A DNA stretch of 64,000 nucleotides from assembly GCA_029582165.1 (NCBI GenBank), contig CM055873.1, positions 44,757,295 through 44,821,294 on the forward strand, given 5' to 3'. Below, one piece after another: positions 22,340 to 34,200 of the stretch (position 1 is its first letter; each line of letters starts with the position of its first letter). A program made the position numbers and the translations under genes. The stretch is from Portulaca oleracea. Taxonomy: Eukaryota > Streptophyta > Magnoliopsida > Caryophyllales > Portulacaceae. A model generated the notes under the pieces. It was not told the DNA's origin and searched no databases. It was given only the letters and a program-made list of their open reading frames with translations.

Positions 22340-23213
22340 TTGTGTTTATGGAAAAAAATATGCTTACCTGGGTAAGCATATAACGAGTCCTCGGGAGGAA
22401 CGGTGGGCTGAGGTTGTGGGGTTTGAGAGACGGGGGTCCGACGAGAAGTACTGCGGCGGCGGGGCGGCGGTGGAGGAGGCTGTCCAGTGTATGGCACTTG
22501 ACTTCGGAGGAAGATCCAATGAGGAAAGGGGCTTGCCGGCTCGACTTGTTTGTCGCAACATTCTTTGCATTTGCAACATTTGTTGCATTACTTGTTGCCT
22601 CACCTTCTCTTCCAAGGCTGCGTCAGATTGGCGCCGTTGTTCCTCTAATTCTCTCTGGAATTGTTCCTGCAGCATGCGCTTATCTTGTTCGCGTTGTTGC
22701 CTCTCTTCCTCGAGTTGACGCTGAAGCTCTCTGTTCAGCTCCGTAATAGAGGCTCGGACGTCGACGCTATCGGTGTTATTACGACGTCGTGGACGTCTCC
22801 TGATGATATGTGGGAGAACTGCGTCTTCATAGCTTCCCTCACAACCCCCATGCCTACGACGTGTCCCCGACTTTGTAGTTGTTTGTCCAACCAGAACTCG
22901 TCTCCAGACATAATGGGAGTTTCTGGTTGACCGTCCTCCCGTTGCTTTGCCTCCATCTCTCTTCTGTACGATTCATAATCACTATGCATCGTCTCCTGGT
23001 CGATACAAAGAAAGAGTAGTTGGAATAAGTGAATTAAAGTTAATGTTCATACGTGTACGTACGATTATAATAACTTAAATATTGGATGATGAAGGTACTT
23101 ACCCCAAGCTGGCGGAACCTGTCGTGCACCCATTGATTGGTGCCCTGCTTCATGTGTGTCGCTTGAAATTGCTCCCATATGTCAGGGTCCTTTCCATCGT
23201 TTTTTTCTTTCTG
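22340..23213 (-). pseudogene. TNPA-like (Transposase_24 type) protein of the outer CACTA
   Basis: On the - strand, about 23213-23106 reads DPDIWEQFQATHMKQGTNQW then VHDRFRQLG, and about 22990-22735 reads YESYRREMEAKQREDG, PIMSGDEFWLDKQLQSRGHV, VGMG. After a frame change near 22790 a Gln/Glu-rich coiled coil follows (ITELNRELQRQLEEERQQR, LQEQFQRELEEQRRQ, VRQQVMQQMLQMQRML), ending in a Pro-rich tail. This is the C-terminal layout of plant En/Spm TNPA-like proteins, which bind the subterminal repeats. The intron near 23000-23105 is inferred. The N-terminal half is not seen and the copy is broken. Confidence 0.6.
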
Positions 23214-23739
23214 TACGTAAGTGCGAATATAAATTAAACGTTAAATTAAACCATAATTAAAGTCATAATTAAATTCATAATTAACTTACCAACTTACTAG
23301 ATTTGGCGTCTGACTTCAGACGCCAAATCACAGACGTTTTTCGACCCTGATTCTACTAGTGAGTACGTTGTATTATTGCTTGATGTATTATTGTTTGATT
23401 TTGATGTATTATTGCTTGAACAAGTTAAATACGTTGTATTTTGAACAGTTAAAAACCGGGTCCGATTAAAATTTGGATAGATTTTGGATAGCTTTAAAAA
23501 ATCCCCGTTGGGGATGGGGAATCCGCGGGGATGGGGATGGGGCAAGAATCATTTCCCGAAGCGGGGATGGGGACGGGGATGAGGACGAGTTTTGGGAGTG
23601 GGGATGGGGACAAGGATATACTCCCCCGTCCCCGATCCGCCTCGTTGGCATCTCTACCCACGTTAGCAAGCCACCGGATTCTATGATGGTAATGGACATG
23701 GTGAGGGTGAGGATACACGTTTGAGGAGAGGGAGATGAG

Positions 23740-24179
23740 GATGACAATATTGTTTTTAAGATGTGGGAGTTGTGGCAATAAATAAAGGAATTAATGTAGG
23801 AATAAATGAAAGGCACTATTGGAAGTCTACATGACAATTTTGTCCTAAAAAATCAGTCAAACCTCAAAAAGGACTTCTTTTGGCCGGAGTCCCTTAACTA
23901 TGACCATATTGTCACCGGCGACAAAATCTAGGGTTTAAAAGTTAAACATTGAACACAAGAGGGTTTAAAAAATAAATCATCCAATAGTTCGGGGTCCAAA
24001 ATGCAAAAAAAATCATTCAATGCAGTATTGTGAGGAGTAACTCAACATTATTAATTAATATTTTTGTGTCTCTCTCTCCAATTCTCACTCACATAATCAT
24101 TTTAATTTTTTTCCTCTCTTTAGACCCATTCAATTCTCTCTCTCTCTCCCCCCCCATCTCTCCCATTAACCCATTCCCT

Positions 24180-24237
<58 letters not shown>

Positions 24238-24390
24238 AGGACACATTTTAATATTTGTCTTTCTCTTTCTCTCCTCTCTTTCTCTCTCTCCAACTCTCTT
24301 TCACGATCCATTTTAATATCTTTCACTCTATCTAAACCACTGTCTCTCTCCACCTCTGTCTCTTACTTACCTATTTTAATATTTCTATCT
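23740..24390. other. Upstream segment of SCPL copy B, duplicated upstream of copy C
   Basis: From TACAATATTGTTTTTAAGATG onward this matches 44731-45300 closely. It contains pyrimidine-rich microsatellite DNA. No gene seen. The match marks the left border of the tandem SCPL duplication. Confidence 0.8.
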
Positions 24391-24395
24391 CTCTC
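24121..24395. repeat. (TC)n-rich tract
   Basis: Long CT dinucleotide runs, the purest at 24188-24234; repeated in shorter form at 45061-45310. Confidence 0.9.
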
Positions 24396-24969
24396 TGTTG
24401 GGTTTATGGCCCAAAATCAGCTTCTTGATCCCACAATTATTTGTTTCTTAATTGTATTAGGATATTATTTAGGTTTCCTTATTATGTTAGGCTTCCTAAT
24501 TGTATTAAATTCCAAATTTAATTGGAGTGGGAGTCAAGTTAGATTTATAGGGAGTTTTTCCTATATATATAGGTTGTTATCAACCTATACACTTATGACA
24601 ATGTAACACACACATTGAGAGCATTCTTCACCTCTACCCCATCCCTAGGTTGTGAGAGTCCTTTAGAGAGTAAGTTTGTCTTCAGTATATTCCCGCTGTG
24701 CTATTAACCCCTTGTGATCTTGTCATCGATCCCCTTGCGTTATATAGCCCCTTGGGATCTCTCTTGTAATCTCTCCCCTTATACTAGTGGATTATTGCTC
24801 CGTTGCCGTCCGTGGTTTTTTCCCGATTTGGGTTTCCACGTAAATCGTGTGTCTTTATACTCTCTATCTTTTAATTACTGATCTTGTTATATTTCTTCTC
24901 AATTTATACATCCTGATAATTATCTCTTCCGCTGCAAATACTAGGCTATATTTTACCTCGATCCTAACA
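24396..24969 (+). repeat. 5' LTR of the short copia derivative
   Basis: Matches 25575-26201; followed by AG and the primer site. Confidence 0.93.
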
Positions 24970-24971
24970 AG

Positions 24972-24983
24972 TGGTATCAGAGC
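24972..24983 (+). other. Primer-binding site of the short copia derivative
   Basis: TGGTATCAGAGC two bases after the 5' LTR. Confidence 0.9.
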
Positions 24984-25014
24984 GAGGTTTAATCTTTTTT
25001 TCTGCCTAGTTCGG

Positions 25015-25521
25015 GATGTCTGCAGTTAAGTCTGCAGTTAAGTCTGATATTGAGAAGTTCGACGATGTGATCGGCCAGATCGGAGAGTTCAAAAAAATAT
25101 TTTGATGAAGGTAACTCCATTATTATTGATCTGGCAAATTTGGAGGTTACTATTGAAGATGAGAATAAGGCTATCTTTGTTGGTTGTCTCTTTGCCCCAT
25201 TCCTACAAGCACTTTAAAGAAGTCATATCATATGAAACCCTGTCTTTCGAAGATATCAAATCTAATTGGATCTTGAAGTGCTTTCTGATAAAGCTGAAGG
25301 CTTGGTTTTTCAGAGGTGAAACCACTAATAATGGGGGTTCAAGCAAAGTCAGATCGAAGTTTAAAGAACGTTCCAACAATACCTGTTCTACAACCTCCAG
25401 GCAAGGCGATTTTTATGTTCGACAGGGTTCAACTACTACAGGTTCTACAGCCGTTTCTACAACCTCATCTCTTACTGAGTTCAAGGGTGAATTGAAGTCA
25501 ATTGATGTTCACCACATCTGA
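25015..25521 (+). pseudogene. Copia gag relic
   Basis: Across shifted frames the text reads SLPHSYKHFKEVISYETLSF then EDIKSN, the usual plant copia gag segment (LP.SY..F...I.......L...DV...L), followed by a Ser/Thr-rich tail with GNGGSSKVRSK-like composition. No zinc knuckle is left. Too short and broken to make capsid. Confidence 0.7.
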
Positions 25522-25574
25522 TTGCCCTTTAGGGCTCTATGACGGTACCGGAGATTTTGGCCCAAGGTGGAGTT

Positions 25575-26201
25575 TGTTAGGTTTATGGCCCAAAACCAGC
25601 CTCTTGATCCCACAATTATTTGTTTCCTAATTATATTAGGATATTATTTAAGTTTCCTTATTTTGTTAGGTTTCTTAATTGTATTAGATTCCAAATTTAA
25701 TTGGAGTGGGAGTCAAGTTAGATTTATAGGGAGTTTTTCCTATAAATATAGGTTGTTATCAACCTATACACTTATGGCAATGTAACACACACATTGAGAG
25801 CATTCTTCACCTCTACCCCATCCCTAGGTTGTGAGAGTTCTTTAGAGAGTAAGTTTGTCTTCAGTATATTCCCGATGTGCTATTAACCCCTTGTGATCTT
25901 GCCATCAATCCCCTTGCGTTGTATAGCATGCGCTATTAACCCCTTGTAATCTGGCCGTCGATTCCCTTGCGTTATATAGCCCCTTGGGATCTCTCTTGTA
26001 ATATCTCCCCTTATACTAATGGATTATTGCTCCGTTGTCGTCCGTGGTTTTTTCCCGATTTGGATTTCCACGTAAATCGTGTGTCTTTATACTCTCTATC
26101 TTTTAATTACTGATCTTGTTATATTTCTTCTCAATTTATACATCTTGATAATTATCTCTTCCACTGCAAATAGTAGGCTATATTTTACCTCGATCCTAAC
26201 A
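25575..26201 (+). repeat. 3' LTR of the short copia derivative
   Basis: Preceded by the purine-rich AAGGTGGAG and ending GATCCTAACA before the CTCTC target copy. Confidence 0.93.
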
Positions 26202-26614
26202 CTCTCCAAGTTACATGGTATGATTTAGAAAAGAAAAGCTTTACATTTACAAGTTTTCATGTAAATTTTATGAATTTTCTTCGTATTTTTCCTTAAACCA
26301 AACAAGGGAAAGAAAATTGAATGGAAAATCATTTTTTTCCCTTTAAACTTATACTCTCTATCTTTTAATTATTGATCTTGTTATATTTCTTCTCAATTTA
26401 TACATTCTGATAATTATCTCTTCCGCTGCAAATACTGGGCTATATTTTACCTCGATCCTAACACTCTCCAAGTTACATGGTATGATTTAGAAACGAAAAG
26501 CTTTACATTTACAAGTTTTCATGCAAATTTTATGAATTTTCTTCGTATTTTTCCTTAAACCAAACAAGGGAAAGAAAATTGAATGGAAAATCATTTTTTT
26601 CCTTTTAAACTTTT
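26091..26614. repeat. 262-bp tandem duplication across the LTR end and its flank
   Basis: The last 111 bases of the 3' LTR plus 151 bases of flank (26091-26352) are repeated at 26353-26614. A third partial LTR end therefore appears after the element. It postdates the insertion. Confidence 0.85.
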
Positions 26615-26905
26615 ACTTAAAACAAACAATAAAAGGAAACTTACTTTACCCATTTTTTTTTTCTATGTGATTTTTTCCACTATATTGTCTGGAGTCCAAA
26701 CGGATCCTTAAAGTTGGGTTGTGTATTTGGTTGTATTTTGTGGGCTGAGAGCCACTTGTACTCGATTGCTAGCCTTGGGTCGTGTCTTCCTATTGCACTA
26801 ATTTTGGGCGTAAGTAATATTAAAAAGACACGTATCATTGTTCAGATATATATGATCCAAAGAAAAATGATATGAGTATTGAGTTAATAATATATATTTT
26901 AAATA

Positions 26906-27272
26906 GGGTTTTTGGCTCAAAATAATCCGAAGTCAAAGGTGAGTGGCTGAAAGTAATCCAAACTGACTTTTTGGCTGAGAATGTGCCAAACTTTTAACTT
27001 ATTTACTCTGACTAAACCAGAACTGAATTCCTACATCATAAAGCTCACTTGACACCCTTAAAAAGGCTAATATCTGGTTCAGTCCGTTTATATTATTTTC
27101 AGTCAAGTCCAAACTTTTCAAGGACGTCAAGTTAGTTTTGCGACGTCGGAATTCAATTCTGGTTTAGTCGGAGTAAATAGGTTAAAAATTTGGCACATTC
27201 TCAGCCAAAAAGTTAGTTTGGATTATTTTCAGTCATTCACTTATGACTTTGGTTATTTTAAACCATAAACCC
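26906..27272. mobile_element. Mutator-type MITE with long inverted arms
   Basis: Arms of about 130 bases begin GGGTTTTTGGCTCAAAATAA at the left and GGGTTTATGGTTTAAAATAA on the opposite strand at the right. Nine-base duplications TTTTAAATA lie at 26897-26905 and 27273-27281; copy C keeps a single TTTTAAAT at about 45700. No ORF. Confidence 0.9.
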
Positions 27273-27281
27273 TTTTAAATA

Positions 27282-28280
27282 TCTTGTCCTATTATTAAAA
27301 CCATGTTATTATTATATATTAAATTGAAATAAAATGATGATTAAATTTTATGACTATAATATTACATATAAATAGCATAAAGTTACACTTTTATTTCATA
27401 AAGGCCTAAAATATGACTTAAAGGATGAGGTATGTTGATTCCATTAGAATATCATTTATACTCATTGATATAATCAATGTATCCAAAACTTCTTACAGTT
27501 GATAATTAATACATACGAACCTAAAGCAAGGTTTAATCGTCGGTAGAGGACGTGTCCATTTTCTTCTTCGTCTTTCTCCAAGAGCCCTTTCTTCGGCGGT
27601 GGGTGAGTGAGCTTATTGAGTTATCAAATCAAGCGTGGTGTGTCTTTTGTTCTTCCTTCTTAATTCCTCCCTTATGTTATGATCCTGGTAAAGCGATTAA
27701 AATTATTAGTCCCAAAAAATTAAAAGAAATATTATGCCTCGTACTTTTATGCAGTTGGCAGCCTACGGTGCTACACTGCACTGTGCTACACCGCACTGCA
27801 ACTTTCCATACATCCACTACAGCCCACCACAATCTACTTTTTCTAATTTAATTTATCTTTTTATTAAAAGTTAAACTTTTCATATTCCACCACAACCCAC
27901 TAACCACCACAATTTCCTCAACCCACCACAATTGACCACAACTTTTCTCAACCCACCACAATCCACCACATTTCCTCCACGCCGCATCACACTGCATTGC
28001 AGCCGGCCGTATAAAAGAATGAGTAAAGGATATAAAACATTTAAAAAGTATTTTGAAATAAGACAGGTATGCTCAGTCCCACATCATGTAAATCATCTGT
28101 TCCATACAAGAACCCTACTCTCCTTTACAAAAAGAGGAAAAAAAAAGAAAGAAAAAAGAGTTGAGTAGGAGGTTGTTATTTATTTGTCACTTGCTGTCCA
28201 CCTCTGTATTGATCCCAATGATGAAGAGGTCTGGCATGAAAGAGGGAGAGATATTCTCCTCCATTCCACCCAGAAATAAC
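27282..28280 (+). promoter_or_regulatory. Promoter and leader region of SCPL copy B
   Basis: Homologous to about 45705-46822 before copy C outside the MITE at 27736-28026. TATA-like sequences stand at 28010-28017 (TATAAAAG, inside the MITE end) and 28031-28038 (TATAAAAC). An in-frame upstream ATG at 28236 precedes the chosen start. Exact transcription start unknown. Confidence 0.45.
27736..28026. mobile_element. CCACAA-rich MITE in the promoter of SCPL copy B
   Basis: It shares ends and body (GCAGTTGGCAG..., CACCACAA repeats, CGTATAAAAGAA) with the element at 51931-53179 in intron 4 of copy C. The upstream region of copy C lacks it. Terminal inverted similarity is CTTTTATGC-GGTTGGC against TTTTATACGGC-GGC. 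Ends and target duplication are approximate. Confidence 0.6.
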
Positions 28281-31200
28281 ATGAATATTTTCTACTCTCT
28301 TCTTCAAATTTTTACTGTGGTAATATCCTTCGTTCAACGGCCAACTACTTCCCATGCTGCTAAGATCGTGGATTCACTTCCCGGGTATCCCGGCAGTCTC
28401 CCATTCCGCCTCCAAACAGGGTACTTGATTCATCTTTTAATTCCCTCTCTTTCTTGTCTTTAATTTGAGTGTTTACCCCCTCCCTCCCACAATTATAGTC
28501 CTTCCTAGGAAATAAAATATTTTTAGAAAACATTACTTAATGTAATGTTAATCTAGGGTTAATTTTAAAGGAACTATAAGGATTTATTAATACTACATAT
28601 AGTAAAATGGACAACTATTTTGGAACTTTGGACGAACGCTATCATTATGGGACGGAGGGAGTATTTTATAGCATGAGAAATTGTTTGGATGTGGGGTTTT
28701 TGCAGGATAATGAACGAACTTGGGATGTTTAGTTAGGACAATGATACATATCTTGACTCAAGATGGCTAATAACCATCTTGAATTATCCATATTTCATAT
28801 TTTTATAACTTTTAATAATATTTTCTGTAATAATTATATATATTTGTAACCTATGAAACATATATTTATAATGATTTAAATATACTTACAGTTAACTTTA
28901 TTAGTTATTTAAGTGAAAAGGAAAATAGTTATTAACTATCATGCGTCAATATATTTGTCATTTTACGTTTAATCATTGCATGGTGAAGGTACATTGGAGT
29001 AGGGGAAGAAGAGCAAATACAGCTGTTTTACTACTTCATCGAGTCGGAGAGCGATCCCAAAACAGATCCAGTACTGCTATGGCTCACGGGCGGTCCTGGT
29101 TGCTCTTCATTGTCTGGCCTCCTCTTAGAGACTGGTATGGTTGTTGCCTTACTTGAACAGATACAATATTAATGATGATTGATAATGATTTTCATTATTT
29201 ATTTTCAAGGTGTAGGTGTGATCCAATATTTATGTACCATCTGCAAATAGACTTAAATGTGCATGACTTTGGTAATGTATGACCCACCAACAATAATTAA
29301 AATTAAAGTTGATAGCTATGCAAGAGACTCAATCATCAGTTACAGTTGCACCAAGTACCATCATTTGAAACCATATGTTTTGGAAAAGATACTTAAAAAA
29401 ATCAACCAATACAATAAAACACGAGGACGGAAAAGGAATGGCAAATATAGGGTTTTTTTCTATTTTGGACCCCGAACTTTAAAGGTATTTATTTTCTGAA
29501 CCCTTGGTTTTCAACTTTAATTTTTTGGACCCTAAAGTTTATAGTTTGAAAAAAAGAACTGTAAAGTTTGTGGGCTAAAGAAAAAGACCTCTGACTCATT
29601 CTTTGTTTTCATCCCATGTTTGAATTTATCCCCCGATTGACGTTAAACTTCAAGATTAAGGTTAAAACTGATATTGAAGCTATAATACACCTCTCTTATT
29701 CATGTTGGAGCTACTTAAACCCATGAATATAGGGGTTTTAAGTAATTCCAACATGAATAAGAGATGTTTATTATAATTTTAATATCGGTTTTAACCTTAG
29801 TCTTGACGTTTGACGACAATCGAGAGATAAATTCAAACATGGTAAGAAAAAGAAAAACGGGAAACGGGCTTTGTTTTCAGCCCTGAATATTTAGGGTCCT
29901 TTTTTTTCAAACTACAAACTTTAGGGTCCAAAAAATTAAAGTTGAAAACCAAGGGTTCAGAAAATAAATACCCCTAAAGTTCGGGGTCCAAAGTGCAAAA
30001 AACCCGGCAAATATGGGGTAAATTGAGGCAGTGGCCACCCTAAAAAAAAATAACAAAGGTATCAAACAAGTAATAAAATTTTTCGTTGAATCAAAGTACT
30101 TTTACTCAACTAATAAACTTTTTGAAAAACAAATTCAGAATTCTTAGTAGTTAAAATAGATCTATGATTAGTAACTACCTTGTTGTATAAACCATGATCT
30201 AACCAATAACATCTTGAATTATCGTGTGCTACATTATATAGTTAATCACTTCTCATATTAATGTGTTTTGAAGTCCTTGGGCAGGCCCTTTAAATTTCAT
30301 TAATTCACCAGAAAGCTGGGAGTCCGAGATACCAAATCTCAAACTGAATCCTTATTCTTGGACAAAGGTGTGTAACTAAGTTCATTTTTGTTTAGATGCA
30401 ACAATTTTCTCTCCCCTATAAACATTATTTCCAAATGCAATATTTGGTTTCTCTAGATTGATGTAAGCAAAGTGTGCTCAAATGCATGACATTATGTTCT
30501 GATGATGGTACGTACAACATTCATAACTCGTAGGTTTCCAACATGATATTTGTGGACTCCCCTGTTGGGACAGGCTTCTCATATGCAACAACTTCAGAAG
30601 GCTACAACACTGACGATATCAAAGCATCAAAGCATGTTTATGAGTTCCTTCAAAAGGTTAGCAAAATCCTCATTTTCAATTGGATCGATATACTGAATTT
30701 CTTCAGTTCATTTGTGTTATATATTTAGTTTTATTTTTATAGCTGTTTAGGTAGTAGCTGATGTATTGTATCTTCCAGGTAACAGCTTTTGATTGTTATC
30801 CAAATTATAATTGGAAAAAAAATGTGAGTATTTCATTTTGTTTTTGTTGGGATGCAAACAGTGGCTTGAAGAACATGTCGAGTTTCAAAACAATCCTCTC
30901 TATGTTACTGGTGATTCCTACTCGGGCATTACCATACCAATTATAGTGCAAGAGATTCTGAATGGTAATATATAATCATTGACATCATCAGTTTTTAATG
31001 AACAAAATAATATGTGTCTTGGGACAAGATATTGATTAAGTGTATTGTTTTTTTATAAAATTAATTAGTACGTATTTTTGTTTTTAACATCAACTTTTCT
31101 GATAGATATTATTATTATCAATTATATAAAGTTTGAAATGTGTTAACTACACTAATAATTATAAACTATACCATAATCGAATGAACTACATCTGTTAAGT

Positions 31201-34200
31201 ATGTTTTATGCATTTTTTCAAATTTAAAAAATTGTGCATAAAATATAATTTTACACAATTTATTTATAATATTATAGTTATAGAAATCAATGATAACATT
31301 TTTCTTAATTTTTATATGTAATATTATAGTTATTTGAAAATATATAAATTTTACATCAAGATAAGAAATGTGTCTTGCCCCAAGACTCATATCGGTTTAA
31401 AATTTTAATTACATATTTACCCTTTTAACTACATGTTCTAAAATGCTTATGCAGGTAACAAAGATACAGCCAAAGCAAGAATCAATCTTAAGGTAACATT
31501 TTCCTTTTTGAAGTTCAAGTGTATCTCATGGTCTATTAGTGATTCCCCTTTTCATTTTAGGGTTACACACTTGGAAACCCTGTTACAGTAGAGAAAGACG
31601 AATTAGGAACAAGATATAAGTACGCTCATCGTGTATCGCTTTTGTCTGATGAACTTTACGAGGTAACGAGTTGACCCAATCACCCTGTAAAACATGATGC
31701 ATCTATCTTTTGTTCTTGTGAAAAAGACTTGAGATTTCAGATTTGAACTCCTGTTTTTTGCTGTGCTAAGGCAACCAAAGCAAACTGCCATGGCAACTAC
31801 GACCCTCTAGATGCAAGGAGCACAAAGTGCTATAAGAATCTTCAATCTGTATCACGCGTAAGTTTTGCATTATTAGTTGAGAAAGAGTCTATTTACAGCT
31901 TTCTATATTAAATGAAAACATCAGCAGTTGCAAAAAATCGGTTTCGAGTCAAATTAGGTTCAGACTATTTGGATATTCGGACAAAATCTCCAAACTCGAA
32001 TCCTGTTCGAACTATAAATTCGGACACTCAGTGATGTTCGAACCCGGACTCGAATTGTTTGAACCCGAATTTGTCTGAATATACCCAAACCCGAATTTAC
32101 ACTAAATTTAGACACAATATCAATATTTTGTCCGAATTGCAGGGTTCGGACACTGTCCGAATTTATTCGAACCCGAATTTGACACAAAATTCGAACGTTC
32201 GAATTTCTTACCCCAGACCCGAACTCGACCCGATTTGAGAATAGGACATGACTGAATTGTCCGAATACAAAATTCGGACAAAAAATTGATGACCAAGCCC
32301 GGTTTATTTCGGGTTGGACAAATTCGGATATTCGGGTCAGATAGATTTTTTGCCAATAGTAGAAAATATTCAATGTTAATAGTGATGATACGAGCCTTAT
32401 ACCTAGACACTTCGATCCTAAATGTCTTATCCTTCACCAAACTTGTATTTACTATGATTTTTTATTCTAATTTTTTCAATAATAAGTATTAATTATCAAT
32501 TATAAGAAGTTTTGGATGCGTTGGCTACGCCAACGAACACAAATGACACCCTAATCGAACCAACCATATTCGTTAGACAAATTTTAGGTGTTTTTTTAGA
32601 TATAAAAAATAATTGCTAAATTATAATATTATGCAATTTATATGTGATATTATAATGACTATAGATCGAATATATCATTTTATATCAATTTAATATATAA
32701 TATGGTTTTTATACTAGGTTAAAACACTTAAAAAGTGTCTTATCTCAAAGTTCATATCATTTTCGGAATGTTAATTAGTTGAAATTTGTCAATGCTCTGA
32801 AAGACGACCTTGTTCATTCTAAACCTGATAAAGGTTCTTGATGTCTAACAACAATATTATGATCATGCAGGCTTTTGAACCACTGAATGATAATCATATC
32901 TTGGAAATAAAATGCAACACTAAAAGCTCAATTTCTCCACAATTGTGTCGGGTATTTCTCTACTATCTTACCATAAAAAGCATTTTTGATGATCTTGTTG
33001 ATCAACTAGTTGTTTGTGACCTATATGATGTTTTGGATCTTTCCGAACAGAGTAGTGAAATAGATTAGTCCATTCATACATTACATATTTAGTTTATGAC
33101 TTGTTTTGTTTATTGTAATTTCAAACACCTTTGTTGGGTGGTGTGACACGTGAATTCAAACTCAAGTGAGTTTGAAAATAATAAATCATTTTCTTTTGCG
33201 TTTGACACATGCTAGTTTCAAAATAGTTGATTTGAAAACAAGTAAATTAGAAGCAAAATGGGGAGAAACTTTATGTGTATATCCCATACTGTAGGGAAGA
33301 TCTGTACAGAAATATATACAAAGTATGCTAACCAATTGAGCTGATGTGGACATGGCCTAACAACATCTACCAATATGCACACCTGCTAACAGCCTGACAC
33401 GTGAATAGTATTAGTTGTCAAGCATATTCTACATCCCCCCCCCCCCCTCCTCCCCCCTCAAGGTGGAATTGGGGGTGAAGCCAACAATCCCAACCTTGAA
33501 GCTAAAAAATGATGTTGAGCCTCTCCCAAAGGCTTTGTCACGAGATCAACAAACTGCTCTTTACTGGAGATATGATGAGTCTGAATAAAGCCTTCCAAGA
33601 CCTTACCCCGGGTATAATGGCGATCTATATTTAGGTGTTTGGTGCGCTCATGAAAAACGGGGTTAGCCGCAATGTAATGCGTTGCTTGATTGTCACAGTA
33701 GAGATGGATATGAGTGGACAAGGAATCCGAAAATCACTAAGCAAATGGTGAAGCCACTCGAGTTCCGAAGTGGGAGCTAACATACTCCGGCATTCCGCCT
33801 CGGCAGACGATTTGGCAATGGTGTTTTGTTTCTTGATCTTCCAAGAGACCAAAGAATTTCCAAGCAAGACGCAATAGCCAGTAAGTGAACGAGCTGAGAA
33901 CTTGTATGCTCCCCAATCCGCGTCATAGTATGCACAGATCTGCAGCCCTTGGCCAGCAGGGTAGAACAACCCACGGTTCACAGTCCCCTTCAAGTATCGA
34001 AGGACATGAAGGGCAACCTCATAGTGAGGTTTCCTAGGGGATTTTAAAAATTGGCTGAGATGCTGAACGAAATAGGAGATTTCAGGCCGGGTTAAAAGTC
34101 AAATAGAGGAGCCTCCCGATGGGACGTCTATACTACTCAGGATTGGCCAACAACTCTCCTTCCTCAGTGGATAATTCTTTTAGCCCTTTGGGAAGAGGAA

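Larger units (their letters stand above)
15736..23361 (-). mobile_element. Outer CACTA (En/Spm-type) DNA transposon
   Basis: It begins CACTAGTAGAATT and ends ATTCTACTAGTG; three-base target duplications AGT lie at 15733-15735 and 23362-23364. Both ends carry the subterminal unit GGCGTCTG / CAGACGCC. The right part encodes a TNPA-like (Transposase_24 type) relic on the - strand. No TNPD gene of its own remains; a second CACTA element (16915-21752) is inserted in it. Confidence 0.9.
15467..23656. mobile_element. hAT-like GGGGATGGGG-rich element split by a CACTA transposon
   Basis: Left part 15467-15735 and right part 23362-23656 match, in inverted orientation, the element at 61979-62661: arrays of GGGGATGGGGACGGGG-type sequence near both ends and an AT-rich centre with AAGGATAAAGTAGTAATTTT. 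The right end (GTTGGCATCTCTA) corresponds to the TAGGGATGGCAAC end of the other copy. About 20 terminal bases are missing at the left, where the LINE begins. No transposase ORF. Confidence 0.75.
24396..26201 (+). mobile_element. Short non-autonomous copia-type LTR retrotransposon
   Basis: LTRs at 24396-24969 and 25575-26201 start TGTTGGG/TGTTAGG and end GATCCTAACA; the target duplication CTCTC is at 24391-24395 and 26202-26206. Copy C has the uninterrupted site at about 45300. The primer site is TGGTATCAGAGC. The interior is only about 605 bases, with a gag relic. The second LTR carries an extra internal repeat (about 25918-25970). Confidence 0.93.

Noticed and set aside
24030..24353. Ser/Leu-rich and Arg/Glu-rich frames
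   Set aside because: Translations of a (TC)n microsatellite.
33049..33232. Considered as part of a longer LTR together with 37422-37601
   Set aside because: The same sequence occurs in intron 9 of copy C, which has no LTR there, so it is host intron duplicated by recombination.
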